The notes: generated from the letters alone by a model not told the origin. A stretch of DNA of 64,000 bases from Aphrocallistes beatrix (GCA_963281255.1 OY725503.1:2170001-2234000); one strand, 5' to 3'; positions 43,433 to 54,846 are shown, numbered from the stretch's first letter. Made by a program: numbers and translations.

Positions 43433-44544
43433 TTGCGATAAAATTGGATCGTATTGTTCTTACCAATAATTAATATAACATTTATTTTCACATCTTTCCC
43501 TTTGCAAGGAAATAAAATAATATTTTCTTAATAAAATTGTGAGTTAAGTCAGCTTCGAAGTCGGCTTCAAAATATATTAATTTAAATTAAAAATTAAGTA
43601 AATACTTGTTTTTACTCAGTTTAAGCATAGCATTCTATATTCTAAGGCAATGGCACTCACCAAAAAATTGGCACCATGGATTGGTTAAATACTTCAATCC
43701 TATAACCGCTAATTAAATAACTGTTATTATCAACAATATAATTATCCCATATTGTGAGTTCATGGTTGTTTAAATATTCATTTTGAAAATATTATGTAAC
43801 CACAATATTTATATTTACTCCACATACAACACTAGTGTATTACAATAATGTATTATTTTGCTGCATATTATTTTTATTACTCATTTATAATACCTCACTT
43901 GACTACACTAATTGCATAAATCATTATTTGGACGAGATGTCTTGTCTCGTGCCTGACTCGACTTCCAATTACAGAGGAGTAGAACACTTCATGAAGTTCT
44001 TCAATTTCCCAAAGATGGTGCTCTTCGTGAAAATGGTATTGAGCCATTCCAAGACGTGTGAATACTACCAGAACAACAAGATCCCGGGCGAGTGATTTCT
44101 TAAGTAATGTAGTTAATTATTCAAGAATCATGCATATACATACTCAAGTTGGGTAGAAACAATTTACTGAATTTAAAAGACAAAAAAAAGTGTTGCCTTC
44201 CCCAAATTTAGTAAATGCAATCCTCGTTACTACAAAAACGTGGGCATGAGTACCTTTTTTTTAATTCGGATAAGTGCAATTTAACTAAACGTGCTCCAAA
44301 TTAACATCGGGACATTTCGCCTTTCCAACCTGACAAGCCTGCTGGTTGTCAGGTTGAAAAGGCGAAATGTAATTTTGGCCCTTAAGATTTTCCATTAGTC
44401 AACTTCAGCCGGACTGTTAGCTTATATCATGGATAAGAACAGTGTAGACCAGAACTAAACTGTTGAGTTCTTGAAATTCGTTAATGATGTTTAGAAAATG
44501 TTCAATGTGAATTGGGTAGGGAAGAATAGTCGTTTAACGACGAT

Positions 44545-44698
44545 CATAGGCGTAACTATTTTGTTTTTTTCACGGTTAGCTGGGGTGGCGAGATTTGTAC
44601 ACATATATCAAACTAATGTGGCATGCCACCCCAAGTCAACATAACATTTAGGTCTGGGTGGCACGCTACCCCTGCCATCCCTTGGAGTTACGCCTATG
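44545..44698. mobile_element. MITE with CATAGGCGTAACT ends, copy 2
   Basis: 154 bp, CATAGGCGTAACT to AGTTACGCCTATG. The flanks ACGACGAT and ACAACGAT agree at seven of eight. The empty site is visible in A1 (20505-20520). P-type elements and hATs make 8-bp duplications; the superfamily is open. Confidence 0.75.
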
Positions 44699-44904
44699 AC
44701 AACGATGTATCTGCATCCTCAGCAGAAATTTAAAAGAATTATTCTGGCCCTTCCCGTACACATACTAATATTATTCATTTGGCATGTGCTACTATGAAAC
44801 TAGAACATTGTATACACTTCTAATAAAGTTAAGACCTATATATAATGCACTAGTATTGAAACAAGAGAATAGTAAACTGGGTAAATTCAAGAACTTATTT
44901 AATA

Positions 44905-45384
44905 CCCTAACCGGACAAAAGTATTTGAAATTCTTAAAATTTTCCATCATAACTAGTTATAAAGTGGATCTATTCGTGGAGAGATATGTAATCAAACTGT
45001 AACAGATACTGTAATTTCGATTTCAAATTCATATTCTACACATACGAATTACTCAGGTTTGAAGCCTTCTATTACTATATTCATTCATAAGTTGAATTAT
45101 TATCAATCTATGTAACTTTGTGCTACTTGTCACTCCCATTACCATAAGACATGATAACCAGTAGTGGCACAAAGTGGCATAGTTTGATGAATCTTAACCT
45201 TGGAAGTGAATTAATCAATATAAGGCATCTAACCTGAGTAATTCGAATGTGTAGAATATTAATTTTAAATCGAAATTATAATATCTATAACAGTTTGATT
45301 ACATTTCACTCATGAATAGATCCACTTTATCACTAATTATGATGGAAGATAGTAAGGATTTCAAATACTTATGTCCGGTTAGAG
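44905..45384. mobile_element. Tc1-like MITE family N, complete
   Basis: 480 bp with ends CCCTAACCGGACAAAAGTAT and ATACTTATGTCCGGTTAGAG between TA dinucleotides. It is inserted in A2 where A1 reads through. The arms continue TTTGAAAT, CCATCATAA and GTGGATCTATTC. Confidence 0.8.
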
Positions 45385-45859
45385 TATATTCTTTGTTTAT
45401 TTAGTCAACTTCACAGACTGTAGAAGTCCGGAATGTGTGACTATATAATCAAGTCAAGTCAAGTCAAGTATGTCCCTCAAGCTAAGTCAAGTCTGTCCCT
45501 CAAGTCTCAATATATGTGATTAACTATTCTTTTGATATTTTGTATCTATTAAGTATTAAATAATTCGACTATGTGCATTAAAAACCAAATAATATATCTC
45601 ATTTCAATTGTTCTGATATAATAGTTAGTTTGTTAGGGTGGGTGAATGCCTAAATTGATGGAAAATTGAAATATCAACAATATCAAAATTATTGGTTTTG
45701 AAGTATTTAACCAATCCATGGTACTAATTTTTGGGTGAGTGCCATTGACTTAGTATATAGAATGCTATGTTTTAAGTTAAGTTATGTTTAAGCCGATCTG
45801 AGAATAAGGCCCCAGGAATTTAAAATTTTTAAATTGACCGTAAATCAAAATTGGAATAA

Positions 45860-46018
45860 AATAAAAGTGACATCGATTATAGCAGTTAGACAGACTTATT
45901 TAGAGATGCTTACTACCTTACAATTAATCAATGTGAGCCTAGACACCTAAAGGACGCCTCCGGGGGATACTTTGTGTCCTCCAGCAGCGCAGCGGATGCG
46001 AGCGAAGCGCGATTATAT
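45860..46018 (+). mobile_element. Helitron-like repeat, 3' fragment
   Basis: It starts at GTGACATCGATTATAGCAG, with the hairpin at about 45960-45985 (GGGGGATACTTTGTGTCCTCC) and a GC-rich end GCGAAGCGCGATT. Confidence 0.65.
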
Positions 46019-46239
46019 TAATTTAAATATATCTAATTTTTATTGCTGCTAACACCGAATTCAGTCATAGAAATTGGCATCCAGATTCAAAAAAGGTAAT
46101 TAAAGTTGCAGAAATGTTATAATACCTGTATAATAGCGTTAGATTTAATTAAAATGTCAGATATTTGATATAGGTTTAGTAAGAGCAGTGTCTAGTTGTG
46201 TGGCTTCCAACTGAAATCGAATCAAGGCACCATTGTATT
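46019..46239. other. No gene seen
   Basis: AT-rich sequence. A short CACCGAATTCAGTCATAGAA near 46055 is shared with repeat O. Confidence 0.4.
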
Positions 46240-46566
46240 CATGAATTAATGAATAATTCGAATAATTCATAATTCATCAAGCCTGAGAAGAATTATTCAA
46301 AAAAGTTTTTACAAGAAAATATCGTGATTATATTGAATGAATTTTTCGAATAATTCATAATTCAAGTTTCTGAATTATTGGAATAATTCATAATTCCTGA
46401 ATTATGAATCATTCCAATAATTCATATTTTAAGAATTATGAATTATTTGAATTATTCCTTAATTCCTTAATTTGTCAACTTAGCTTATGATTGACTAATT
46501 CATGCTTGAATTAGGAATTATTCGAATAATTCATAATTCTTTGCCATTTTTTAATGAATTAGTCAA
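46240..46566. repeat. GAATTATTCGAATAATTC palindrome repeat, copy 2
   Basis: This is an extended version of 12981-13130. Repeated ATTATTCGAATAATTCATAA and variants could form several cruciforms. TTAATGAATTAGTCAACTTA closes it at 46566. Confidence 0.6.
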
Positions 46567-46573
46567 CTTAAAC

Positions 46574-46725
46574 CAGCAGTGCTCGACAAAATCAAAATGT
46601 GTGATGGTTATCTTAACCACCATTTGACTTTTCCTCCGTTAGCCACCACGCTCAGGAATTTGGTCACTTATCGTTAAATTTTGGTAGCTATCGCCACTAA
46701 ACGCCAGATTTGTCGAGTACTGCTG
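46574..46725. mobile_element. hAT-like MITE (CAGCAGTGCTCGACAAA ends)
   Basis: The inverted ends CAGCAGTGCTCGACAAA and TTTGTCGAGTACTGCTG enclose 152 bp. The interior has paired GGTTATCTTAACCACC. No clear target duplication. Confidence 0.6.
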
Positions 46726-46734
46726 ATAAGACTC

Positions 46735-47554
46735 CATAAATTTGGACAAAATATCAATGTTTTCTAATATCAAATGAAATAATGTTGGATGTGTGAAACA
46801 CTAGATACAAAGAACATTTTTTTAACAGGGAGGGGGGGGGGCAGTGCCCCTGTTTTGAAATCCGACGGAAATATTCTACAAGTCCCATTCGAGACAGAAA
46901 ATATTTTTAACAAAGTAAAAGAAAGTCTTAAATGTATGCTAAAATACAAGTTTATTCAAGCTATTTCAAGTTTTATAGTCATCTATTTAAGGAACTACTA
47001 TCAAAACATAATTCTGCAATAATGACACTTCAGTTTGATAGAAAGAAATTTAACGAGTACTTATTTCAAAGAAAAAACCGAAATCATGTAAACAAATTAA
47101 GTAAATATTTCAGAAAATTTGGCTTAAGTTCAATTTTATCCACTTTCATTAGGTCCTCCAATTGCTAGAATTCCGGGGTCTCTGACCTTAGACATTAGGT
47201 GGTACAGTGACGGATTAACAGGACATCGAGGAAAAATCAAAGCCAATAACTAAGTCCTAATTTTTAGTGAGTTTCCGGTAGGGAGATGCCATTATGGCAT
47301 AGACGGAGTATCTCGTCCGTCCGTATGTAGGCATGGATGTATGTCCGTACGTGCGCAACTGCGAAATCTAAAAGTCCGATTTTTAGCAAATTTCTCATGT
47401 AGGATCTCTTTAAGGTGTTTAAACTAAAAGCGAGTTCACAATAGCTTATATAGGGTGTTTTAATATGGTGATTCCAAATTTGACACTGTGAATGCTCTAA
47501 AATGAGCATTTCCCGATGTATTCTTATAGCCACTTGATGGAGCTGCACTATCGG
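46735..47554. other. No recognised gene
   Basis: It holds a run of 10 G at 46833-46842 and two overlapping short open frames (46789-47022, 46932-47168) without a known domain. The block around 47260-47400 with CCGTCCGTATG repeats is unassigned. Confidence 0.4.
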
Positions 47555-47562
47555 TCTGTCGA

Positions 47563-47727
47563 CAGGGGCGGTCATAGGAATTTTCCAAAACGGGGCGAGG
47601 CGGGGCCAAAGAAAAAATATCCGGGGCCTTACTATGATTTTGGCTTAGGTCGTCGAATGAAATCCGGGGCCGCAGAATCATACCAGGGGCAAATGCCCTG
47701 GATGCCCCCTCCCTGGGACCGCCCCTG
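47563..47727. mobile_element. hAT-type MITE with perfect 8-bp target duplication
   Basis: 165 bp, CAGGGGCGGTCATAGG to GGGACCGCCCCTG, flanked by TCTGTCGA at 47555-47562 and 47728-47735. GC-rich interior. It looks young by its exact duplication. Confidence 0.9.
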
Positions 47728-47735
47728 TCTGTCGA

Positions 47736-48083
47736 CTGACATTTTTTATAATTAAATTCAAATTTGAAACAAAATTTCCACTTTAGTTAAGGATCGAGTA
47801 CTGAGTAGAGGTCAAATTTGAAAAATTGAGAAAAAAGCACTGTTTCAGAAGTGATGAAGATGAAAAATTTGACATTATTCACGAAAAACCCGACCAAGGA
47901 TCCTTTAAAAACCTATATATACCTAAAATACCCAAATGACAAAATAAATTTGGATTCAATTTTTCACAAAGTTATCAACCTAAAATCCTTAGTAGCAACA
48001 CTATTCATTAAATTAAAAAAACCTTAGTGATAATATCCTGTCGAACAAATGTACCTGACTTATCCAATCAATATCTGTAAATA
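47736..48083. other. No gene seen
   Basis: AT-rich sequence with no repeat or coding match found. Confidence 0.35.
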
Positions 48084-48523
48084 CACTGCCTGAACAAAAG
48101 TATTCGTACACCCCATAATTCCCCATACAAATAGTTAATACTGATTTATTTAGCGAGTCAAGGTATTCAATTGGTAAGATACGCTTAATTTAACTTCAAA
48201 TTCGAATGACTCACTTTTTAATCTTTAAACTTTTTACACTCCAACAAGGTCAAAAAATTTCAAACTGTGGCACCTCATACCACCAATGCCACCATATACA
48301 ATGGTGATCACTCGTGACATGTGGCATAGGAAAGCAAATACAGAAAATAATCTTGAAGAAGAGTAATTAAGTTAAAAACTTATAAAGTGGGTAATTTGAA
48401 TGTGGAGAATTCGAATTTGAAGTTAAATTTAGGGTATCTCTTACCAATTAAATACCTTGACTCGCTAAATAAATCAGCATTATAACTATTATGGGATGTA
48501 CGAATACTTTTGTTCAGGCAGTG
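48084..48523. mobile_element. Tc1-like MITE family B, complete
   Basis: 440 bp, CACTGCCTGAACAAAAGTAT to ATACTTTTGTTCAGGCAGTG, TA on the left and TG on the right. The inner arms read GATTTATTTAGCGAGTCAAG and its complement. The half copy is at 24343-24488. Confidence 0.8.
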
Positions 48524-48616
48524 TGGGTCAACATGCAATACTATAGCAATTTACAGTCCTCTATTAAAAACGATTGCAACCGGAGGATATATAAATCGAT
48601 CAACTTTTTTATTTGT

Positions 48617-48720
48617 ATTCGGTTAGAGTAACCGAATATTATCATCAGTATTCGTATTCGGTTGGGGTAACCGAATGTCATCAGTATTCGTATTCGGTTG
48701 GAGTAACCGAATAGTATCAA
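48617..48720. repeat. Three tandem ATTCGGTT...AACCGAAT palindromes
   Basis: ATTCGGTTAGAGTAACCGAAT, then two near-copies with TTGGGG and TTGGAG centres, separated by ATCATCAGTATTCGT-type spacers. Each could form an 8-9-bp stem. Confidence 0.8.
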
Positions 48721-49509
48721 TATTTCTATTTTATTAGGGAACTAATAATCATATTGATATTTTGATCAATCTGATTCAACCTTACTTAAAGGGAACCTTT
48801 CAAGAATCGACACATGCAATGTAATTGAGGGGCAAGTGTTTCATCTTTTTGAGTCGGTACATTTTTTAACTAATGAATGCTTTTTGAGTTATGCTGACAC
48901 CAAAGATTTGAGGTCTGGAATTTTGTTAAAATGTGAATTCGAAGTTTACATTTAATTAAATAAAAAGGCCTTCAATGAGTTTTTTGTGGTATTTTGGTTC
49001 TACAAATTTCAGACTCATAACCGTCAGAAAGTGTTATTGCTTTTACAATTTTCAATTTTGATCTCTTCACCATGGTTTAACCTTTATTAAATGAGTATGC
49101 ATCTGAAAATTAATTGCAAATGGCACATATACCTCGATTTGTTTGAAAGAGTGGAGAGATGTTATACACTTTCCCAAGAAATGAAACCCACAAGTTTTCA
49201 GAAGAATTATGAATAGTTACCTCAGACGGCGTATACATCCTCTGGTTTAATGTGAGTGGAGAATCCATACAACGAAGAGATAAATAAACAATTTAAGACA
49301 AAAAATTTAACGCTAATTAAGGTCAAAAATTAAAATGTATAAAAACCTTTATTTTATATCCCTATTTTATTTCTTGTAGAGACAGAAGCACATTAATAAC
49401 ATAAAGAATATCCTAGAGCTAAATGTATTTTAATCAGAATTAGAAAGAATGGTTTGACATACCCATCTTATGTAAAAAGTTATGTTGATGTAAAAGAGGT
49501 CTAAGGTTG
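48721..49509. other. No gene seen
   Basis: AT-rich sequence. No coding or repeat match was recognised. Confidence 0.4.
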
Positions 49510-49516
49510 GTATTTC

Positions 49517-50577
49517 CATAGCCTACTATAATAAGGCCTCAGAGTAACTTGCGAATTTGGCACTAGGGATGCAGTAGAAGATGGATGAAGAAATACATGA
49601 ACTGCCTTAAATCATTAACAAAGCACAATAGAGCTTAAAAATGTATTACCAGCATATATATGGTGTTAAAGCACCCATATGCTATGTTAAAATTTAGATT
49701 AGTCATCAAATGATTGCGCAACAGGCTATATTTGGGTGAAATTTAGTGATTTTCAGAGGTCGTTTAAGGGCACTTCAAAGTGTTTTTATTATTAGGTTTT
49801 TCGCATAGAACTGAGAAGTGAATGTGTTAATACGAAAGATTTGGAATTTTTTCATTGAATGTTCTTACATTCCAGTGTTGCTATGGAAACGTGTTTTGGT
49901 CAGTTGGGGCTAGTTCTTGAAAACAGCGATAGCTAGACATTCAAATTTAATCCCATTTGATAGCAAATAGGCTATTTCCTATTAAGCTATAATACAATTT
50001 CTATGTCTTAATTCAATAATTTACGAGTTATTAGACAATATATTAAATTGGTCACATTTGGTAATTTGTCGAATATCTCGTAAACCATTGAATTTAGACA
50101 CAGAAATTGTATTATAGCTAAATAGGAAGTAGCCTATTTGCTATCAAATGGGATTAAATTTGAATATCTAGCTATCGCTATTTTCAAGATATAGCCCCAA
50201 CTGACCAAAACCCGTTTCATAGCAACACTGGAATGTAAGAACATTCCATGAAAAAATTCCAAATTTTTGTATTAACACATTCACTCTCAGTTCTATGCGA
50301 AAAACCTTATAATAAAAACACTGAGAAGTGCCCTTAAACGGCCTCTGAAAATCACTAAATTTGACCCAAATATAACCTGTTGCGGAATCATTTGATGACT
50401 AATCTAAATTTTAACAACGGATATGGGTGCTTTGACACCATATTTATATATGCTGGTAACATTCCTAAGCTCTATTGTGTTTTGTTAATGATTTAAGGCA
50501 GCTCATGTATTTCTTCATCCATCTTCTACTGCATCCCTGGTTAAGTTACTTTTAGGCCTTATATATAGTAGGCTATG
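49517..50577. mobile_element. CATAG palindromic element K1 (1061 bp), 7-bp target duplication
   Basis: The termini are CATAGCCTACTATAATAAGG and its complement ...TATATATAGTAGGCTATG. GTATTTC is duplicated exactly at 49510-49516 and 50578-50584. The arms of about 500 bp each are near reverse complements and meet around 50045-50065. It is non-coding. The first 14 bases match the ends of A1 and A2 at 12 positions. Confidence 0.85.
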
Positions 50578-50779
50578 GTATTTCCTATGAGCATTTTGTT
50601 TTTTATCAAAAATTTGCCAAAAGTCCTTTCTAATCATTTTTAGATCCCTAAGGGGTTCTAAACATTTTCAGAATTTCAATGCTAATATTTCGCCAACTTA
50701 GAGCCGCTTGTACCTCCTGGTGTCGGCCAAAGAAGGACACATTTTTGAAGTGAAATGTCTCATATCCGTAACTTCCTTG

Positions 50780-51500
50780 AACCATGTCAGATCATTTTAA
50801 TGCTAAATTCGTGCTCAGCACTAAATTTCCAGCAATTTGATATATATTTTAGACACAATTGGAGAATTTTTTGGATGTGGGTTCAAAGCAACGGCCAGGA
50901 ATGTGAAAAAATTCCTGGCCATTGCTAGGCACGGACAACCAAAAATTATCCAAATATGGTCAATATATATATCAAAATGCTGGAAATTCAATGCGGGGCA
51001 CGAATTCAGAATCAAATGATGATCTGACATGGTTCAAAGAAGTTATTGATCTGGGATTCCGGCGGATACTATCGAATGTGGTAATAATAAATCCTATTTT
51101 CTGAGACTTTTTTTTTCAGGAATTATAAATGTGATAACTTTTAGCAAATTCAACATAGAAGCGAAAACTCAACGGTTTTTAATAGATTTCGAAGAGTAGA
51201 ACATACTGAACAGACAGAATTTTGATATTACGAATAAAAATGAATTATGAAAAAAAAGTGTCAAAATCGCTAAAAAAATGTCGGGTATTTTAGTGTGAAT
51301 TTTTAACAATTTTCAAAATTTCAAAAATCTGTCTGTTCATTTAGATAGAACATACATTTATGAATGAATTTTAAAATTTTCTAAAGGGTTGTAAGAATAC
51401 TGTATCCAATTTCTTCCTTGTAAATTGACCAATTTTTAAAAAAAAGTTTTCATCTGTTGAATTATTCCGATTATTAATGCAGTTTTGCAGATAACGCTGC
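50780..51500. repeat. Dispersed repeat O, copy 2
   Basis: It shares AAATTCCTGGCCATTGCTAG, CACGGACAACCAAA, GGGATTCCGGCGGATACTAT and GAACATAGAAGCGAAAACTC-type blocks with 61330-62400. Its palindromic section at 50885-50925 is AGGAATGTGAAAAAATTCCT. It is non-coding. Confidence 0.6.
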
Positions 51501-51747
51501 GATTCAAATCTGCACTGACAAAATTAAATGAATCGGTTGAAAAAGTCAAAAGTTAGCTATTATAGGAAAGGCCAAAGTTAAGACTTTTTGACCAAATTTT
51601 ACCGAAAACACTTGGCGTTTCAAAAAATTCCCTTCGAACACATATGTCAAGAGTTTTCATTCATTAAATTTCAGGTGTTCATTTGGAAATACGCCACGTG
51701 TGGCTCCTCATTTATTAGTCATAAAATTCAAAGTTCTTCATGTGGTT

Positions 51748-53063
51748 TTAAGGATACAGCCCTCGAAAAACCTTGCCTGGCGTAAAAAAAAAGCGTCAAA
51801 TTTTTTTTATTGCTAATTTCATTGTATTACTGATCGGTCTACCATCTGATAGCACTATTTGGACTGTTTTTTTTGTTTTTTTTGTGAGATAACCCCTAAA
51901 GTTTAGCGTTAATAAAAGTGTACAGAAAAATTGGAGAACTTTTGATGATTATTTTGAAAGTTCAGGCCTTGGACTTCGCAGATTCGTTCAAAAACCCCCA
52001 TTTACGGTCCAAAAAGAGATATCTCTCTATCTCTGTAAATATAAGTCTAAATTCTTAGTTCTCATTTCCTAATATACTTTTTATGAGTGTACATATATGA
52101 TTCTTTGATAATAATTGCACTACACCCTATGAAATGTTAAGTTTTAGATTTTTGTCATATGATGGCGTAGCATTTTCGAAAATCCTAACTTCGAAACTAA
52201 AAGTCGTAGACTTTCGCTCTAACTTCCTAATATACTTTTTGAAAGCTTTTTATTAATTCTAAACTGATAGATTATACTTCGCAGTGCCAGGAATATGAAT
52301 TATTATTTACAATTATCTCATAATATTCGGAGTTAGGGGCCTCAAGGAAATTTGTGGATTTTCAGGGTACTTTTGCTATTTTTTGTAAATATTTGGTTCT
52401 AATATACCTAAATCAGCAGTATGAATGCGAATAAATGTCTGTGAATGCTTTTTTTCATTATTAATAACTCATTTTACATTCTTCTTAACTTCTACACTTA
52501 AAATTTCTATATCTCTTGACATTAAAATTTCAAAATTGACCGTCTTTATAGAATTATTTCTCAAATTTGGTTTGATATAGAAGTTTGAAAATTTCAAGTT
52601 TTGTTTCATTTCATTAGGCGATGAACGGAGGACCACCATTTTTTGATATATTCTAACTCGGTGATTATATTCCTGATTTCCCCAAAAAACAGAAATTTCT
52701 CGCCGTTTTTTGGCCCTTTTTTCTCGGACTACGAAAAAATTTACAATTTTTGTCATTTTAACTTTCATCTGGTCATATGAAGTTGCAAATATGGTACGAT
52801 TTTGGAATCATTTGATTCCTTGGTATGTCCTAAACAATTCCTTGAGTGCCCAAATTTCTGCCATTAAGATGTGCTAACGGAAAACGAAAAAAACAGACTT
52901 TGAGACACTTTATCTCAAAAACTAGAGATGAGAACCAAAAACGGTTTGGAATGTGCCAGTATTTCTTGATGGAGATACCTCCCCACGCTTAACATCTCTT
53001 ATAGCTCTACTTTCATCGTATGCTGTAAGACAAATCATGTTTTTTCGAGGGCGGTATCCTTAA
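51748..53063. mobile_element. TTAA family L element, internally deleted
   Basis: TTAAGGATACAGCCCTCG at 51748 and CGAGGGCGGTATCCTTAA ending 53063. It is collinear with the ends of 56646-58579 but about 600 bp shorter. The left arm jumps directly at GTTTAGCGTTAATAAAAGTG to the middle section. Confidence 0.8.
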
Positions 53064-53479
53064 GCTGGGGAATAAATTGTTTATGAAATGGTATACTACC
53101 ACTTTTGTCCCATTTTAGGGGGAGAAAATTTGGAAAAAATCTACTTAAAGTTGCATAATTAATTTTTATCACTGGTTATTGTACTGAACACCTCCCGTTT
53201 ACTTCATCACACATATAGTCTTAACTATTTGACCTTGTAATGATATTATTCCACGAATTCAAAAAAATATCACCAAATTCATTTTTAAGCCATTTTCAAT
53301 GGGGAGATTCCAATTTTTCAACAGTCACCTAAACCACGTATATAAATCGAACGTACCTATCACAACAATCCTATATGCAAATCGAAAGCTGATCCCCTGA
53401 GCTATACAATGGACAAATCGAAAATAGTATATTTTCACTAACTTCTGAATACAGATCACGGCTCAGTACTTATGAAATG
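53064..53479. other. No gene recognised; possible hAT interior
   Basis: It lies directly upstream of the hAT C-terminal remnant and may be its decayed coding region. No motif is readable. Confidence 0.35.
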
Positions 53480-53931
53480 ACCTAAGTACGAATTATCAGT
53501 AGCAGAACAGAAAGGGGCGAGTGGCTTCTTGTTAGAGAACATAGTATTCCAGATGACATACATTATCCCACCAATATCAGTAGAAGCTGAACTAGTATTT
53601 TTCATCAGCTGCATACCTTTGTAATAAGTTGAGGACCAAACTTAATGATGAGTCTATAGATACTCTATGTTTAATTCGAAACAATGAGAAAAATAATAAC
53701 GATTAGTATATTAATATCACTGAAACATTAGCATTAGTTCTTATTAATTTTTAATTTTTCTTGTTTTATCATCATTCTACTACTAATCCTAGATATGGTA
53801 TTATAAATATGGTATATTATATGACTTAAATCTATCCCCTAAACAAATTTATAGGATCATACAAACTGTTCCATCAATCCCGGGATTGAATGCGATACCA
53901 ATCCAGAAATCCCGGGATTGGGATCCCTACT
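53480..53931 (+). pseudogene. hAT transposase C-terminus and probable 3' terminus
   Basis: At about 53560-53605 it reads MTYIIPPISVEAELVFFISC, and after a frame change KLRTKLNDESIDTLCLIRNN at about 53627-53690. This is the hAT dimerisation domain pattern (PP.S.EAER.FS ... K.R..L....I..L..LR). At 53872-53931 ATCCCGGGATTG occurs twice and GGGATCCCTACT ends it, like subterminal and terminal hAT repeats. Confidence 0.65.
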
Positions 53932-54181
53932 AACGCAATTGCAGAATTTTAATTCACAGTTGGCCTTGATTTTATTGACCAATAGGGATTAGATCTAACT
54001 CAATGCACAGGGACTTAGAATCGGGATGAGGATTGGTGTGGCCTTCTTTGAACTATGACGCAGGATTGGTAGGGCTATTTTGACAAATTGTATTATGGCT
54101 AATAGAAGACAATAGCCTTCGACAAGTTATTGGGATATGACCATGACCATACGCCAATGATGTATCTACATAAATCATCAT

Positions 54182-54339
54182 CATGGCCGGCGCCATGTTC
54201 TCATCGGCAGTGGGTGTCCTAAAAGGGAGTTCCCTGAAAGTGGGTGTCCATTTATGGAGGGATATATATTGTACAATATGATAAAACAGGACGCAGTGGG
54301 TGTCTGGACACCCAGGACACCCCGGTGGCGCCGGCCCTG
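54182..54339. mobile_element. hAT-type MITE (CA(G/T)GGCCGGCGCCA ends)
   Basis: 158 bp, CATGGCCGGCGCCATG to GTGGCGCCGGCCCTG. The flanks ATCATCAT and ATCATTTC agree at six of eight. It contains three GTGGGTGTC repeats. Confidence 0.7.
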
Positions 54340-54486
54340 ATCATTTCACCCATAAATTTTAAATCTGATTAGCTGAGATACAAGAAGAATTTACAACGCA
54401 ATTTCAGAAATACAACATTATGCAAAAAAATAATCAAGCGAGAACTCCATGATTACTAAATGATATTCAATAGGGTTGCGGTGCTA

Positions 54487-54641
54487 GGACACCTTGCCGA
54501 ATGACATCTTCCCGAATGACATCTTGCCGAAAGACATCTTGCCGAAAGGACATCTTGCCGAATGACATCTTGCCGAAAGGACATCTTGCCGAAAGGACTT
54601 TTTGCCGAAAGACACCTTGCCGAATGACATCTTGCCGAAAT
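54487..54641. repeat. 17-18-bp tandem array (TTGCCGAAAGACATC)
   Basis: About nine units of CTTGCCGAATGACAT or CTTGCCGAAAGGACAT. Frames through it give artificial GKMSF-type peptides on the minus strand. No flanking gene. A truncated Helitron-like copy follows. Confidence 0.85.
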
Positions 54642-54699
54642 ATTTCAGACATAAAGCATATGCAACGCTTCCAATGCGCACTATCGCCTTACAATTACG

Positions 54700-54846
54700 T
54701 AAACTCATGCGAGATCGATTTAACAATAGGAGTATAGACAAACGTATTTAGAGATGTTGTCTCCGTTTAATGACCCCAGGTGCCTCCCGCGGACACAAGG
54801 TGCCCGCCATCTGTGTAGTGCGCAAACAAGCGAAGCGCGCCTGTGT
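54700..54846 (+). mobile_element. Helitron-like repeat, 3' fragment
   Basis: It begins near GATCGATTTAACAATAGGAG and ends GCGAAGCGCGCCTGTG. The hairpin is degraded (GCGGACACAAGGTGCCCGCC). Confidence 0.6.

Larger units (their letters stand above)
43626..45769. mobile_element. CATAG element A2 (2144 bp) with 7-bp target duplication
   Basis: The ends are CATAGCATTCTATATTCTAA and its near-complement ending ...TATAGAATGCTATG. The flanks GTTTAAG and TTTTAAG agree at six of seven. It is homologous in inverse orientation to A1. It contains a nested MITE at 44545-44698 and a Tc1-like MITE at 44905-45384, leaving about 1.5 kb. The satellite region is reduced to about three units at 45455-45512. Confidence 0.75.
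42553..45815. mobile_element. hAT-like element shell with CAGGGGCCTTATTCTCAGATCG ends
   Basis: CAGGGGCCTTATTCTCAGAT at 42553 and its complement ending GGCCCC(A)G at 45815 face each other. The boundaries coincide with the break in family L sequence. No clear 8-bp duplication is visible, so a flank was probably lost. No transposase was found; a Helitron-like repeat and element A2 fill most of it. Confidence 0.55.
42440..45860 (+). mobile_element. TTAA family L fragment, split by a 3.26-kb insertion
   Basis: The segment 42440-42552 matches 52400-52515 (ATATACCTAAATCA, CCCTATATCTC). The continuation AATTTAAAATTTTTAAATTGACCG is at 45818-45842, matching 52525-52545. Everything between is inserted. 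The fragment is then truncated by a Helitron-like copy at 45860. Confidence 0.65.

Noticed and set aside
46833-46842. G-quadruplex candidate
   Set aside because: A single run of 10 G, not four separated G tracts. More likely a slippage-prone homopolymer.
54467-54741. A GKMSFGKMSF repeat protein
   Set aside because: It is the translation of a 17-18-bp minisatellite. Open frames exist on both strands, as expected when the unit lacks stops.
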